Source: Croceicoccus pelagius (GTDB lineage: Bacteria > Pseudomonadota > Alphaproteobacteria > Sphingomonadales > Sphingomonadaceae). Taken from it: a DNA stretch of 64,000 bases. A program made the position numbers and the translations under genes. How positions within the stretch are numbered: position 1 is the first letter of the stretch; every line of letters starts with the position of its first letter. The stretch is taken from assembly GCF_001661915.1 (NCBI RefSeq), contig NZ_LYWY01000034.1, positions 186,001 through 250,000 on the forward strand. The letters are read 5' to 3'. The notes beneath the pieces were generated by a model. It ran no database searches. It was not told where the DNA came from and saw only the letters and a program-made list of their open reading frames with translations. Positions 24,968 through 34,378 of the stretch are shown in pieces.

Positions 24968-26719
24968 ATGACTCAGACCGCCCCCACGGCTGAAACGACC
25001 CTCGTTCCCACGCCGAACGCGGATTCCCTTCCGCGCCGGCTGGCCGACTTCGATACCTTTGCAGACGCGATCGATTACGCGGCGCAAGGCAATCGCGGCC
25101 TGAATTTCCACGATCCGCGCGGCAAGCTTACCCGGGTCTATACTTACGCCGAACTGCGCGAAGATGCGCTGGCGATGGCCCGCAGGCTGGTGGCCGCAGG
25201 CATCAAGCCAGGCGACCGCGTGGCGCTGATTGCCGAAACCGGCACCGAATTCGCGGCACTGTTCTGCGGCGCGGTCTATGCCGGCGCATGGCCCGTGCCC
25301 CTGCCGCTGCCGACCAGCTTCGGCGGCAAGGAAAGCTATATCGACCAGCTGGCCGTCCAGCTGCAGTCGAGCGATCCTACGGTCCTGTTCTACCCCGCCG
25401 AAATCGCCGCCATGACCGAGGCCGCGGCCCAGCGTCAGGGCTGTCAGGGGATCGACTGGAATTCGTTCGGAGAGCGCGAGGCCCCCGAGGTCGCGCTGCC
25501 CAGGCTTTCGCCCGACGACATCTGCTATCTGCAGTATTCCTCGGGCTCGACCCGTTTCCCGCACGGCGTTGCCGTCACCCACCGCGCGCTGGTGTCGAAC
25601 CTTGCCAGCCACTCGCACGGGATGTGTCTGGCCGAGAACGACCGCTGCATCTCGTGGCTGCCGTGGTATCACGACATGGGTCTGGTCGGCTGTTTTCTCT
25701 CGCTCATCGCGAACCAGGTCTCGGGCGACTATCTGAAGACCGAGGACTTTGCCCGCCGCCCGCTGGCATGGCTTGACCTCATCAGCCGGAACGAGGGCGA
25801 TTCCATCTCCTACTCGCCGACGTTCGGTTACGACATCTGCGCGCGCCGCATCTCCAGCCAGTCGAACGTTTCCGAACGCTTCGACCTGTCGCGCTGGCGG
25901 CTGGCGGGCAACGGGGCCGACATGATCCGCCCCGACGTTATGCAGGGATTCGTCGATGCCTTTGCCGGCGCAGGGTTCAAGGCCAATGCCTTCACGCCCA
26001 GCTACGGCCTTGCCGAAGCGACGCTGGCCGTGACGATCATGCCGCCGGGTGAAGGCATCCGCGTCGAACTGGTCGAGGAAGAGCGTCTTTCCGGCACCCC
26101 GCGCGATCTGTCGCGCCCGGCCCGCTATCGCGCCATCGTCAATTGCGGCAAGGCCGTGAAGGACATGGAAGTCGTGATCCGCGGCGAGGACGGGCACGAG
26201 TTGCCCGATCACCACATCGGCAAGGTCTGGTGCCAGGGCCCCAGCGTCATGCATTCCTATTTCCGCGATCCCGAAGCGACCGAGGCGTGCCTGGTCGACG
26301 GGTGGCTGGATACCGGTGACATGGGTTACATGGTAGACGGCTACCTGTTCATCGTCGGCCGCGCCAAGGACATGATCATAATCAACGGCAAGAACCACTG
26401 GCCCCAGGATATCGAGTGGGCCGTGGAACAGCTGCCGGGCTTCCACCAGGGCGACATCGCGGCATTCGCGGTGCAGGCCGAAAACGGCGAGGAAGTGCCC
26501 GCGGTCCTCGTCCACTGCCGCGTTTCCGATCCGGTCGAGCGTGTGAAGCTGCACGACCAGATCCGCGACAAGGTCCGTTCGATAACCGGCATGAACTGTG
26601 TCGTCGAACTCGTGCCGCCGCGCACGCTGCCCCGCACGTCTTCGGGCAAGCTGAGCCGCGCGAAGGCCAAGAAGCTTTACCTGTCCGGCGAGATCGAGCC
26701 TTACCAGCTCGCCGCCTAA
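24968..26719 (+). CDS. Fatty-acyl-AMP ligase (FAAL-type adenylate-forming enzyme)
   Basis: 583 residues from ATG 24968. ANL-superfamily: P-loop at 190-200 (YSSGSTRFPHG), WLPWYHDMGLVG typical of FAALs, YGLAEATLAVT, and the C-terminal domain with WLDTGDMGYMVDGYLFIVGRAKDMIIINGKNHWPQDIE and TSSGKLSRAKAKK. The FAAL-specific insert region (after IRPDVMQGFVDAF...) is present. These enzymes activate fatty acids as acyl-AMP for carrier proteins in lipid or polyketide assembly. No ACP or synthase neighbours it, so the acceptor is unknown; a role in sphingolipid precursor supply is possible in this order but is inference. Confidence 0.9.
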   Translation: MTQTAPTAETTLVPTPNADSLPRRLADFDTFADAIDYAAQGNRGLNFHDPRGKLTRVYTYAELREDALAMARRLVAAGIKPGDRVALIAETGTEFAALFCGAVYAGAWPVPLPLPTSFGGKESYIDQLAVQLQSSDPTVLFYPAEIAAMTEAAAQRQGCQGIDWNSFGEREAPEVALPRLSPDDICYLQYSSGSTRFPHGVAVTHRALVSNLASHSHGMCLAENDRCISWLPWYHDMGLVGCFLSLIANQVSGDYLKTEDFARRPLAWLDLISRNEGDSISYSPTFGYDICARRISSQSNVSERFDLSRWRLAGNGADMIRPDVMQGFVDAFAGAGFKANAFTPSYGLAEATLAVTIMPPGEGIRVELVEEERLSGTPRDLSRPARYRAIVNCGKAVKDMEVVIRGEDGHELPDHHIGKVWCQGPSVMHSYFRDPEATEACLVDGWLDTGDMGYMVDGYLFIVGRAKDMIIINGKNHWPQDIEWAVEQLPGFHQGDIAAFAVQAENGEEVPAVLVHCRVSDPVERVKLHDQIRDKVRSITGMNCVVELVPPRTLPRTSSGKLSRAKAKKLYLSGEIEPYQLAA

Positions 26720-26742
26720 CTGTTGATCGGTTGGAGAGGAGG

Positions 26743-26764
26743 GGCGGCCCCACGTAGGGCCGCC
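26743..26764 (+). terminator. Hairpin after FAAL gene
   Basis: 8-bp inverted repeat ggcggccc / gggccgcc with a 6-nt loop, between convergent FAAL and MAPEG genes. Followed by tcgattt, a weak T-run. Confidence 0.55.
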
Positions 26765-26797
26765 TCGATTTCTCCGACCGGTCTCCCTCCCCCCGGA

Positions 26798-27193
26798 TCA
26801 GCCCCAGAGCAGCGGCCAAATCACCATGATCAGGCCGATCACGCTGACAAGGAATACCAACGTCCGCACCACCGGAATACCTGCCCAATAAAGCGGCAGA
26901 TAGACGATGCGTGCGCCCAGCCAGATCCAGCCGCCCAGCGCGGTAAGATCGCTGGTCTTGCCAGCCACCACCACGCCCAGCAGGCCGATGACAGCGATCG
27001 GAAGCGTTTCCTGGTAATTGTCGCGCGCGCGTTCCAATCGCCCCACGATGGGGTTCGCCGGCGGCAGATCCTCGTCCCGCGCGCCGGTGTTCCACTTCGT
27101 CCCGTACTGCTTCGTCTTGAAGTGCACCGCCGTGAAAATGTGCACCAGCAGCAGGATCGCCGCGTAGACAAGGATCCGGATCTCGATCGCCAT
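26798..27193 (-). CDS. MAPEG-family membrane protein
   Basis: 131 residues from ATG 27193. Four helices; core PIVGRLERARDNYQETLPIAVIGLL and WIWLGARIVYLPLYWAGIPVVRTLVF match bacterial MAPEG proteins. Eukaryotic relatives are glutathione transferases/eicosanoid enzymes; bacterial roles are mostly unknown, but the R-x2-N-x2-E motif (RARDNYQE) of catalytic members is kept. Starts 19 nt after the DUF389 gene. Confidence 0.85.
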   Translation of the reverse strand: MAIEIRILVYAAILLLVHIFTAVHFKTKQYGTKWNTGARDEDLPPANPIVGRLERARDNYQETLPIAVIGLLGVVVAGKTSDLTALGGWIWLGARIVYLPLYWAGIPVVRTLVFLVSVIGLIMVIWPLLWG

Positions 27194-27212
27194 CGGTATT
27201 CTCCCGTTATCG

Positions 27213-28781
27213 TTATTCTTCGGAAAGCGTGTCGGGTGTCGCCCAGCCCGTTCGCACGAGTCCGCTGTCTCGGCGCTGCTCCTCGACCACGAAAGGCACC
27301 TGCTTTTCCTCCAGCGCCTTGCGGACAGGCGCAATGTCGCCTGCCCCACCAGTCAGCCGCACGGGCGCCTTGATACGCTGCGCAGACCATATGATGAGGT
27401 CGAGCGCGCCTTGCCCCTCGGCGGTCAGCACGCGGCCATCGGGTACCGTCCCGTCGGCAGCGGCTGCCGGAGCCTCGGTCCTCAAGTCCGGTAGCGCGCC
27501 TGCGGGCGGCAGAAGCGTGACCTGCCAGCGCGGCACGCTGTCCGAAATGCGCTTTTCGAGGGCAGCGTAAGTCGAGAGCTTCGCGCCCGGCAATGGCACG
27601 GCGGTCACTTGCGCACGGCGCGCCTCGCGGTCGACGAAGACGTCGGCCTCGCGCACGCCCGAAATCAGCGCCAGCCGCCCGACGAGATCGCGGACCTCGC
27701 GGTCGTTCGCTGCCTGCTCTCTTGCACGCGCTGCGTTCAGCTCTGCCTGCTCTGCCGCCGATGCGCTGGTGCCCACCTCGAACTGGTCGAGTGTCAGGGC
27801 AACCGGCGCCTCCATGATGCGGGCCAGCCTGCGGTTCACCGCTTCCTCGGCACCTGCGCGCAGTTCGGGCGTCAACACCGTTGCCGAAACCGCAACGGGA
27901 TCGGCGTCAAAGTCGATGTCGATCTGCGAAATGCGGGCCTTACCGGGAAAGCTGTCCAGGATCGCGGTATTGGCAAGGCGCTGTGCGTTCGATTCCTTCG
28001 CGATCGAAACCAGCGATAGACCCAGCGGCACAGCCAGACCGGCAAACGCGATGACGACGAGAACATCCTGCATCCGCGTCTGCTTGTCCGAAAGCTGCGT
28101 GTGAAAACCATAGAGCCGCGCCATCATCATGGCGGTCAGCGCGATGGTGATGAGGTTGGTGACGTAAAGCAGCAGCGCGCCCGAAAAGACCGTCCAGTTC
28201 AGCGTGGCGAGGCCGAAGCCCACCACGGCTAGCGGCGGCATCAACGCCGTCGCGATGGCGACACCGACGACAGTGCCCTCGCGCCCGCGGATCATCGCAT
28301 AGGCGCCCGCAAGCGCCGAAAAGAATGCGATGAACAGGTCGAACAGGTTGGGACGTGTACGCGCCGCGATTTCCTGCGTAACCGTCTGCAGCGGCGAGAT
28401 CGCGACGATCAACGCGGTGAACAGCACTGCCAGCACCGTACCCACGGCAAGAGCGCGCAGCGACTTGCGCATCCACGCATAGTCCCCCGTCGCCAGCGCG
28501 AAACCAAGGCCGATGATCGGCCCCATCAGCGGCGACAGCAACATGGCGCCGATGACGACGGCAGGCGACGACAACAGCAAGCCCAGCACCGCGATCCCCG
28601 CCGACATGGCCAGCATGAACATATACCGGGCGGAAATCACCGCCTCTTCGCGGCGGTTCTCGATCACCGAATTCTGGTCGACCGTGTTGATGACCGAATG
28701 CCGCCACCAAAGCCTGAGCGATACCAGAACGCCCGTAAAACTCGTCCGCGCGCGGCGCGCGGCATCTGCCTGTTCTACCAT
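27213..28781 (-). CDS. DUF389 (TIGR00341-type) membrane protein
   Basis: 522 residues. N-terminal DUF389 membrane domain (about 45-260) with SSPAVVIGAMLLSPLMGPIIGLGFA, IRGREGTVVGVAIATALMPPLAVVGFGLA as hallmarks. The C-terminal half is soluble: an Asp/Ala-rich region (270-400) followed by an OmpA/BON-like segment (TAEGQGALDLIIWSAQRIKAPVRLTG...). Function unknown; it probably forms an inner-membrane transporter or mechanosensor-like protein. MAPEG follows in the same direction. Confidence 0.88.
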   Translation of the reverse strand: MVEQADAARRARTSFTGVLVSLRLWWRHSVINTVDQNSVIENRREEAVISARYMFMLAMSAGIAVLGLLLSSPAVVIGAMLLSPLMGPIIGLGFALATGDYAWMRKSLRALAVGTVLAVLFTALIVAISPLQTVTQEIAARTRPNLFDLFIAFFSALAGAYAMIRGREGTVVGVAIATALMPPLAVVGFGLATLNWTVFSGALLLYVTNLITIALTAMMMARLYGFHTQLSDKQTRMQDVLVVIAFAGLAVPLGLSLVSIAKESNAQRLANTAILDSFPGKARISQIDIDFDADPVAVSATVLTPELRAGAEEAVNRRLARIMEAPVALTLDQFEVGTSASAAEQAELNAARAREQAANDREVRDLVGRLALISGVREADVFVDREARRAQVTAVPLPGAKLSTYAALEKRISDSVPRWQVTLLPPAGALPDLRTEAPAAAADGTVPDGRVLTAEGQGALDLIIWSAQRIKAPVRLTGGAGDIAPVRKALEEKQVPFVVEEQRRDSGLVRTGWATPDTLSEE

Positions 28782-28934
28782 CGATCTTCCCTGTGGCGGG
28801 TCCGCGCCCGCAGTTGTCCTGTCCTCGTTTTAACGAAGGTCCGCCCCCTGTCGAGAACGGCCCGTCGTTGTGCAATGCAAAATTTTCGCACACCGCCCTT
28901 CACACACGCGACCTTGTTCCTAAACTGAGACCGG

Positions 28935-30800
28935 ATGACACAGCCGAATCATGACCCGCAGAGCCACGCTCAGGGCCGTTCGCCCGAACATCCCGCCCAC
29001 CTTGGCGACTATGCCAATCTCGAACTCTGGCCGATCGGGAATTGCCAAGCATCTGCGCTGGTCGACAGGCACGGGACGTTCACCTGGGCCTGCATCCCGC
29101 GCGTCGATGGCGATCCGGTGTTCTGTTCGCTGCTCGACAACGGGCGCAGCAAGGAAGACGCGATCGGCTTCTGGTCTATCGACATGGAAGGCGGCAGCGT
29201 CGCCCATCAGGAATATATCCGCAACACGCCGATCCTGAAGACGACTTATGCCGACGATCACGGCAATTCACTGGAAGTGCTCGATTTCTGTCCGCGCTAT
29301 CGCGACAAGGGCCGCATCTATCGCCCCGTCGCCTTCGTGCGCGTGGTGCGCCCCCTCAGCGGCAGCCCGCGCATCCGCATGGCGCTGCGGCCCTCGGCGG
29401 AATACGGCGCGCAAGTTCCCGAACGCAGCTTCGGGTCCAGCCACATCACCTTCAAGATCCCGGCGATGACGATGCGCCTGACGACCGATGCGCCCATCGG
29501 CCTCGTCCAGCAGGAAACGGCGTTCCGCGTCGAACGCCAGCTCCACTTCTTTTTCGGCCCGGACGAAAGTTTCTCGACCAGCCTCGAAAGCGGCATCGGC
29601 GACATGCTGTCGCGCACGGCCAAGGAATGGCGCCATTGGGTACGCGGGCTTGCCATCCCCTTCGAATGGCAGGACGCCGTCATCCGCGCCGCGATCGGCC
29701 TGAAACTTTGCCAGCACGAGGATACCGGCGCGATCGTCGCCGCGCTTACCACCTCGATCCCCGAACATGCCGATTCGGGGCGGAACTGGGACTATCGCTA
29801 CTGCTGGATCCGCGATGCCTATTACACCGTGCAGGCCCTGAACCGCATCGGCGCGCTGGACGTGCTGGAAAGCTACCTCGGCTTCCTGCGCAACATCGTC
29901 GACAATGCCAAGGGCGGGCACATCCACCCGATGTTCGACGTGCGCGGCAATCCCGAACTGCCCGAAGGGGAAGCGGAACATCTTGCCGGCTATCGCGGCA
30001 TGGGCCCGGTGCGCATCGGCAATGCCGCCTGGTTCCAGATCCAGCACGACGCCTATGGCCAGATCGTCCTGTCGAGCGCGCAGGCATTCGCCGACCGGCG
30101 CCTGTTACGCATGAGCGGGATGGAGGATTTTCGGCAGCTCGAAAAGGTGGGCGAACGCGCGCTTTCCGTGTGGGATCAGCCCGACGCCGGCCTGTGGGAA
30201 CTGCGTAATTCCAGCCACGTGCACACCTATTCGGCGGCGATGTGCTGGGCCGCGTGCGACCGGCTTGCCCATGCCGCGAAGGAACTGGGCATCGAGGACC
30301 GCGAGAAATACTGGCGCGAAAACGCCGCGCGCCTTCGCGAAGAGATCCTGGAAAAGAGCTGGAACAAGGAAGAGGGTCTCATCTCCTCCACCTTCGGCGG
30401 CAAGATGCGCGATGCCTCCATCATCCAGTTGCTCGACCTGAGATTCATCTCCAAGGATGATCCCAAGATCCATTCGACGCTGAAAGTGGTCGAAAAATCG
30501 CTGCGCCGGGGCGATCACATGCTGCGCTATGACAGCAAGGACGATTTCGGCGTGCCGCACACTGCGTTCAACGTCGCGACCTTCTGGCTGATCGAGGCGC
30601 TGTCGCTGACCGGTCAGACCGAGGAAGCACGCCGCCTGTTCGAAGTCATGCTCGACCGCCGTACGGGCGCCGGGATGTTGAGCGAGGACATCGATCCCAA
30701 GAGCCTAGAGCTTTGGGGCAACTATCCGCAAACCTATTCGCTGGTCGGAATCATCAATTGCGCCGTCATGCTGACGAAGAGCTGGAACGAGTACCGCTAG
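28935..30800 (+). CDS. Glycoside hydrolase family 15 (glucoamylase/trehalase-like)
   Basis: 621 residues, no signal peptide, so cytoplasmic. N-terminal beta domain (GNCQASALVDRHGTFTWACIPRVDGDPVFCSLLD) and a C-terminal (alpha/alpha)6 barrel with RNWDYRYCWIRDAYYTVQAL and the end block SLELWGNYPQTYSLVGIINCAV. Bacterial members hydrolyse alpha-1,4/1,6-glucans, trehalose or related glucosides. No otsA/otsB or glycogen genes are adjacent, so the substrate cannot be fixed. Divergent from the DUF389 gene across 153 nt. Confidence 0.93.
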   Translation: MTQPNHDPQSHAQGRSPEHPAHLGDYANLELWPIGNCQASALVDRHGTFTWACIPRVDGDPVFCSLLDNGRSKEDAIGFWSIDMEGGSVAHQEYIRNTPILKTTYADDHGNSLEVLDFCPRYRDKGRIYRPVAFVRVVRPLSGSPRIRMALRPSAEYGAQVPERSFGSSHITFKIPAMTMRLTTDAPIGLVQQETAFRVERQLHFFFGPDESFSTSLESGIGDMLSRTAKEWRHWVRGLAIPFEWQDAVIRAAIGLKLCQHEDTGAIVAALTTSIPEHADSGRNWDYRYCWIRDAYYTVQALNRIGALDVLESYLGFLRNIVDNAKGGHIHPMFDVRGNPELPEGEAEHLAGYRGMGPVRIGNAAWFQIQHDAYGQIVLSSAQAFADRRLLRMSGMEDFRQLEKVGERALSVWDQPDAGLWELRNSSHVHTYSAAMCWAACDRLAHAAKELGIEDREKYWRENAARLREEILEKSWNKEEGLISSTFGGKMRDASIIQLLDLRFISKDDPKIHSTLKVVEKSLRRGDHMLRYDSKDDFGVPHTAFNVATFWLIEALSLTGQTEEARRLFEVMLDRRTGAGMLSEDIDPKSLELWGNYPQTYSLVGIINCAVMLTKSWNEYR

Positions 30801-30860
30801 CTCTTCGCCTGCCCGGCCGCTGGCCACGCGGGACGAACCGGCCGCCCCGCGTTACGCCGA

Positions 30861-30992
30861 TCAGTTGATGGCTTCTTCGCCGGCCCGGCCGACCGAGCCG
30901 ATGTCTTCGCCAAGACCCTTGACGGTGTTGCAGGCGGCAAGGCCAAGGACGACGGCGGCAAGTGCGGCGCCGGTTGCGAATTTGCGGATCAT
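30861..30992 (-). CDS. Entericidin A/B-like small lipoprotein
   Basis: 43 residues, read directly from the minus strand. Signal with lipobox LAAC (C21), mature CNTVKGLGEDIGSVGRAGEEAIN, which matches the entericidin pattern C-N-T-x-x-G-x-G-x-D-x3-x-G. A gaagaga ribosome binding site precedes ATG 30992. Entericidins are envelope lipoproteins linked to stress; no antidote partner is needed to be assumed here. Confidence 0.85.
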   Translation of the reverse strand: MIRKFATGAALAAVVLGLAACNTVKGLGEDIGSVGRAGEEAIN

Positions 30993-31117
30993 GGTACGTG
31001 TTCTCTTCGTGAAAATGGTGGCCGATCATAGACCGGATCGCCATTTCACGGAACATTCATTGCGAGCAGATGAACCGGTGGGCTTGCAACCCCTTCTGTT
31101 TGCGGCATGATCGAGTC

Positions 31118-32218
31118 ATGGATCGCACGACGAGCCCTATACCGCGCAGATTGCCCGCAATTCTTGCCGCAATGCTGGCCTGCCTTGCCCTTTTTTCGCC
31201 CGCTGCCGCAACGGCGCAGGAAGGCGGGGATATGCGCATCGCCACGCGCGAGGCCCCTCCTTTCGCGATGAAGGGCGACGACGGCCGCTGGGAAGGGCTC
31301 GCCATCGAGCTGTGGCGCGCAGTCGCCGACACCAACGGATACGAATACACGTTCGAGGAAGCCGACCTCAACGACATGATCGCGGGCGTCGCAAAAGGCG
31401 AATACGACGCCAGCGTGGGCGCGCTGACCATCACGCAGGCGCGCGAACAGGACGTGGATTTCAGCCACCCGTTCTACGCCACCGGCTTCGGGATCGCCGC
31501 ACGCAAGGAACCTGCGTCCTATTTTACGCTGATCGGCAAGTTTTTCTCGTGGGACTTCATGAAGACGCTGGCCGTCCTGATCGCGATGCTGACCGTGGTC
31601 GGCGTATTGTTCTGGCTGGCGGAGCGGAAGCGCAATTCGGAAGAATTTGCCACCGACGCCAAGGGTATCGGATCGGGCTTCTGGTTCGCCGCCGTCACGA
31701 TGACCACGGTGGGTTACGGCGACAAGGCACCGCGCACGCCTGCGGGCAAGATCGTCGCTCTGATCTGGATGTTCACGGCCCTTCTCATCATCTCGACAAT
31801 TACCGGCATGATCGCTTCATCTCTGACGGCGGACAGGCTGGAAGGCGCGGTGACGGGGCCGGGCGACCTCGACGGGGTCAGCGTTGGGGTCGTGGCGGAT
31901 TCGGCAGGAGAGGAATGGCTGGCCCGCGACGGCATTGCCTCAACCGGCTTTTCGGAAGTTTCCGGCGGCTTGCAGGCGCTCGCCAGCGGAGAGATCGACG
32001 CATTCGTGCACGACGATCCGCTTCTGCGCTATTCGGTGGGGCGCGAAGGGCTGGCGGACTTGCGCGTGTTGCCCGGATCGTTCGGGCGGCAGGACTATGG
32101 TATTGCCCTCCCCGAAGACAGCCCGCTTCGCGAAGACGTCAACATCGCACTGCTAAGCCATATCGAAAGCGACAGGTGGCTTGCCCATATCACACAACAA
32201 CTGGGTCAGACCGACTGA
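31118..32218 (+). CDS. GluR0-like ligand-gated potassium channel (periplasmic binding domain split by a pore)
   Basis: 366 residues from ATG 31118. Signal peptide 1-34. Residues 38-130 form lobe 1 of a solute-binding domain (MRIATREAPPFAMKGDDGRWEG; GALTITQAREQDVDFSHPFY). Then TM1 (about 149-167), a re-entrant pore with the K+ selectivity filter T196-T197-V198-G199-Y200-G201-D202, and TM2 (211-233). Residues 248-360 return to the binding domain (lobe 2, GVSVGVVADSAGEEWL; DAFVHDDPLLRYS). This S1-pore-S2 order is that of prokaryotic ionotropic glutamate receptors. The conserved Arg (TQARE) suits an amino-acid carboxylate. Ligand unknown. Confidence 0.92.
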   Translation: MDRTTSPIPRRLPAILAAMLACLALFSPAAATAQEGGDMRIATREAPPFAMKGDDGRWEGLAIELWRAVADTNGYEYTFEEADLNDMIAGVAKGEYDASVGALTITQAREQDVDFSHPFYATGFGIAARKEPASYFTLIGKFFSWDFMKTLAVLIAMLTVVGVLFWLAERKRNSEEFATDAKGIGSGFWFAAVTMTTVGYGDKAPRTPAGKIVALIWMFTALLIISTITGMIASSLTADRLEGAVTGPGDLDGVSVGVVADSAGEEWLARDGIASTGFSEVSGGLQALASGEIDAFVHDDPLLRYSVGREGLADLRVLPGSFGRQDYGIALPEDSPLREDVNIALLSHIESDRWLAHITQQLGQTD

Positions 32219-32290
32219 AGGATCAGTCCGGCAGTCCTTGAATTACGTGTCTTACATAGCTAATACAGTTGATGAACCACAAGGGCGCAC

Positions 32291-33520
32291 ATGCCCTTCA
32301 AACACGGGATGACCATGGCAGAACAGCCGACCGCAACCGCGACCGCAACCGAACTCACGCTGGAAGCGCCCAGCCCCGTTCCGGACGTAAAGCCCGAAAA
32401 GGCGGCCGGCCTCGTCCCGGTCGAGGAAGAGACGAAGTCCAAGCTGGAAGCGAAAGTCGATCTTTTCGTGTCGGACCTGATCGCGCAGGACGCGAACTCG
32501 CCCGAATTCGGCAAGAAGGTCGACCAGCTGACCAACATGGGTCGCAAGGAAATCATGGCGGCATCGTCGATGTCGAACCGGTTTCTCGATCGCCCCGTGC
32601 GCGCAATGGACGCGGACAGCGGCATCGGCGCGGACCTTACCGAACTGCGCCAGACGGTCGAGGATCTCGATCCCGGCCGCAAGGGCAAGCTTACGGGCCG
32701 CAAGCTGTTCGGCATCATCCCCTTCGGCAACAAGCTGAAAGGTTATTTTGACAGCTATACCAGCGCGCAGGGCCACATCCAGGCGATCCTCGCCCGCCTT
32801 GCCAGCGGCAAGGACGAGCTGCTGATGGACAATGCCGCCATCGACGTCGAGCGCCAGAAGCTGTGGGAAGCGATGGGCAAGCTGGAGCAGATGATCCACA
32901 TTTCCAAAACCCTCGACGCGAAGCTTGAGGACGCGGCAAACGATCTTGACGCCACCGATCCGGCAAAGGCCAAGGCGATCCGCGAGAGCGCGCTGTTCTA
33001 CACTCGCCAGCGCACGCAGGACCTTTTGACGCAAATGGCGGTCAGCGTTCAGGGCTACCTCGCGCTTGATCTTGTGAAGAAGAACAACGTCGAACTGGTG
33101 AAGGGCGTGGACCGCGCCAGCACGACCACCGTGTCGGCCCTTCGCACCGCGGTCACCGTGGCACAGGCGATGACGAACCAGCGGCTGGTCCTTGGCCAGA
33201 TTACGGCGCTCAACGAAACGACGGCGGGGATCATCGATTCCACCAGCACGTTGCTGCGCGACCAGACCGGCAAGATCCACGAACAGGCCGCTTCCAGCAC
33301 GATCCCGCTGGAAACGCTGCAGCGCGCCTTCCAGAACATCTACGATACGATGGACACCATCGACACCTTCAAGCTGAAGGCGCTCGATTCCATGAAGCAG
33401 ACGGTCGACACCCTGTCGGACGAGGTAGAGCGTTCGCGCGGCTATATCGCCCGTGCAGAAGGCGCAGCCAGGGCGCAGGTCGACGCACAGTCGAACCCGC
33501 TGCTGAGCCTGGATAGCTGA
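32291..33520 (+). CDS. TelA-family (toxic anion resistance) protein
   Basis: 409 residues; ATGs at 32291, 32309 and 32315 are all possible starts. Long helical protein with the TelA core (LTGRKLFGIIPFGNKLKGYFDSYTSAQGHIQAIL, KDELLMDNAAI, ERQKLWEAMGKLEQM, VVKKNNVELVKGVDRASTTTVSALRTAVTVAQAMTNQ). TelA/KlaA/YceH proteins are known from tellurite and bacteriocin resistance but their mechanism is unclear. It is followed 11 nt later by an XpaC-like gene, the common TelA partner. Confidence 0.9.
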   Translation: MPFKHGMTMAEQPTATATATELTLEAPSPVPDVKPEKAAGLVPVEEETKSKLEAKVDLFVSDLIAQDANSPEFGKKVDQLTNMGRKEIMAASSMSNRFLDRPVRAMDADSGIGADLTELRQTVEDLDPGRKGKLTGRKLFGIIPFGNKLKGYFDSYTSAQGHIQAILARLASGKDELLMDNAAIDVERQKLWEAMGKLEQMIHISKTLDAKLEDAANDLDATDPAKAKAIRESALFYTRQRTQDLLTQMAVSVQGYLALDLVKKNNVELVKGVDRASTTTVSALRTAVTVAQAMTNQRLVLGQITALNETTAGIIDSTSTLLRDQTGKIHEQAASSTIPLETLQRAFQNIYDTMDTIDTFKLKALDSMKQTVDTLSDEVERSRGYIARAEGAARAQVDAQSNPLLSLDS

Positions 33521-33531
33521 GCGCGAGCACA

Positions 33532-34377
33532 ATGGCCGACAGCACTCACGATACCTCCCGCATCATGGACGGGGCCCGCACCAGCCTCGCGGTGAACCGC
33601 ACCGGCGGTTATCACCGCGGGTCGATCGGGGCCGGTTCGGCGCGTCTGAAGAAAGAGCACGCGGCGGCCAAGCTGAAGCGTATCTTCATCGCGATTGCCA
33701 CGATCGTCGTGGCCGCGATGGGCTTTGGCCTGTTCGTCAGCGCGCTGGGCTTCGAAGGGCTGTTCATCACCGTCCTGCTCGCCGTCGTCGCGGTCTGGGT
33801 TCTGAGCAGGTATCCCAAGATCAAGGCGCCCAAGGCGGCCACCCTGTCGCGCGGCGACCTGCAACAGAACGTGGCCAAGACCGAGCTTTGGCTGGAACAC
33901 CAGCGCCCTGCCCTGCCCGCGCCTGCCGTGACGCTCGTCGACCAGATCGGCGTGCAACTCGACGGGCTTGGCGTGCAGCTTCAGGGTCTGGACGAGAACA
34001 CGCCTGCCGCCGTTTCGGTACGCAATCTCGTCACTCGCGACCTCCCCGAAGTCGTGTCGAGCTATACCAAGATCCCGCGCCACTTGCGTTCGCAGGAGAG
34101 CGCGGGCAGCACGCCCGACAGCCAGGTGACCGAAAGCCTGAAGAGCATCAGCCGCGAGATCGACACCGTGACGCGCCAACTGGCCGAAGGCGATCTCGAT
34201 GCGCTGGCGGTGCGGACCCGCTATCTCGACTACAAGTACGGCAGCGCGATGGACGAAACGCCCGCCCTGCCACCTCCCGGCGCGCCCGATCCGGCTCTGC
34301 CTCCGGTTTCCCCTGCGCCCAAGGCGCTGGGCGAGACCGATTCCCTGACACCTGAATATTCACCCAAGGAAAACTGA
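33532..34377 (+). CDS. XpaC-like membrane protein (TelA partner)
   Basis: 281 residues. Two adjacent hydrophobic segments (about 49-71 and 73-88) are followed by a soluble helical domain (KTELWLEHQRPALP... VTESLKSISREIDTVTRQLAEGDLDALAVRTRYLDYKYG) with the XpaC/5-bromo-4-chloroindolyl phosphate hydrolysis family pattern, then a Pro-rich tail. Its enzymatic label in databases comes from a screening phenotype and should not be taken literally. Second gene of the telA operon. Confidence 0.8.
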   Translation: MADSTHDTSRIMDGARTSLAVNRTGGYHRGSIGAGSARLKKEHAAAKLKRIFIAIATIVVAAMGFGLFVSALGFEGLFITVLLAVVAVWVLSRYPKIKAPKAATLSRGDLQQNVAKTELWLEHQRPALPAPAVTLVDQIGVQLDGLGVQLQGLDENTPAAVSVRNLVTRDLPEVVSSYTKIPRHLRSQESAGSTPDSQVTESLKSISREIDTVTRQLAEGDLDALAVRTRYLDYKYGSAMDETPALPPPGAPDPALPPVSPAPKALGETDSLTPEYSPKEN

Positions 34378-34378
34378 C

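Noticed and set aside
24959-26554. 531-codon minus-strand frame over the FAAL gene
   Set aside because: His/Asp/Arg-rich antisense translation; the plus strand has clear ANL motifs.
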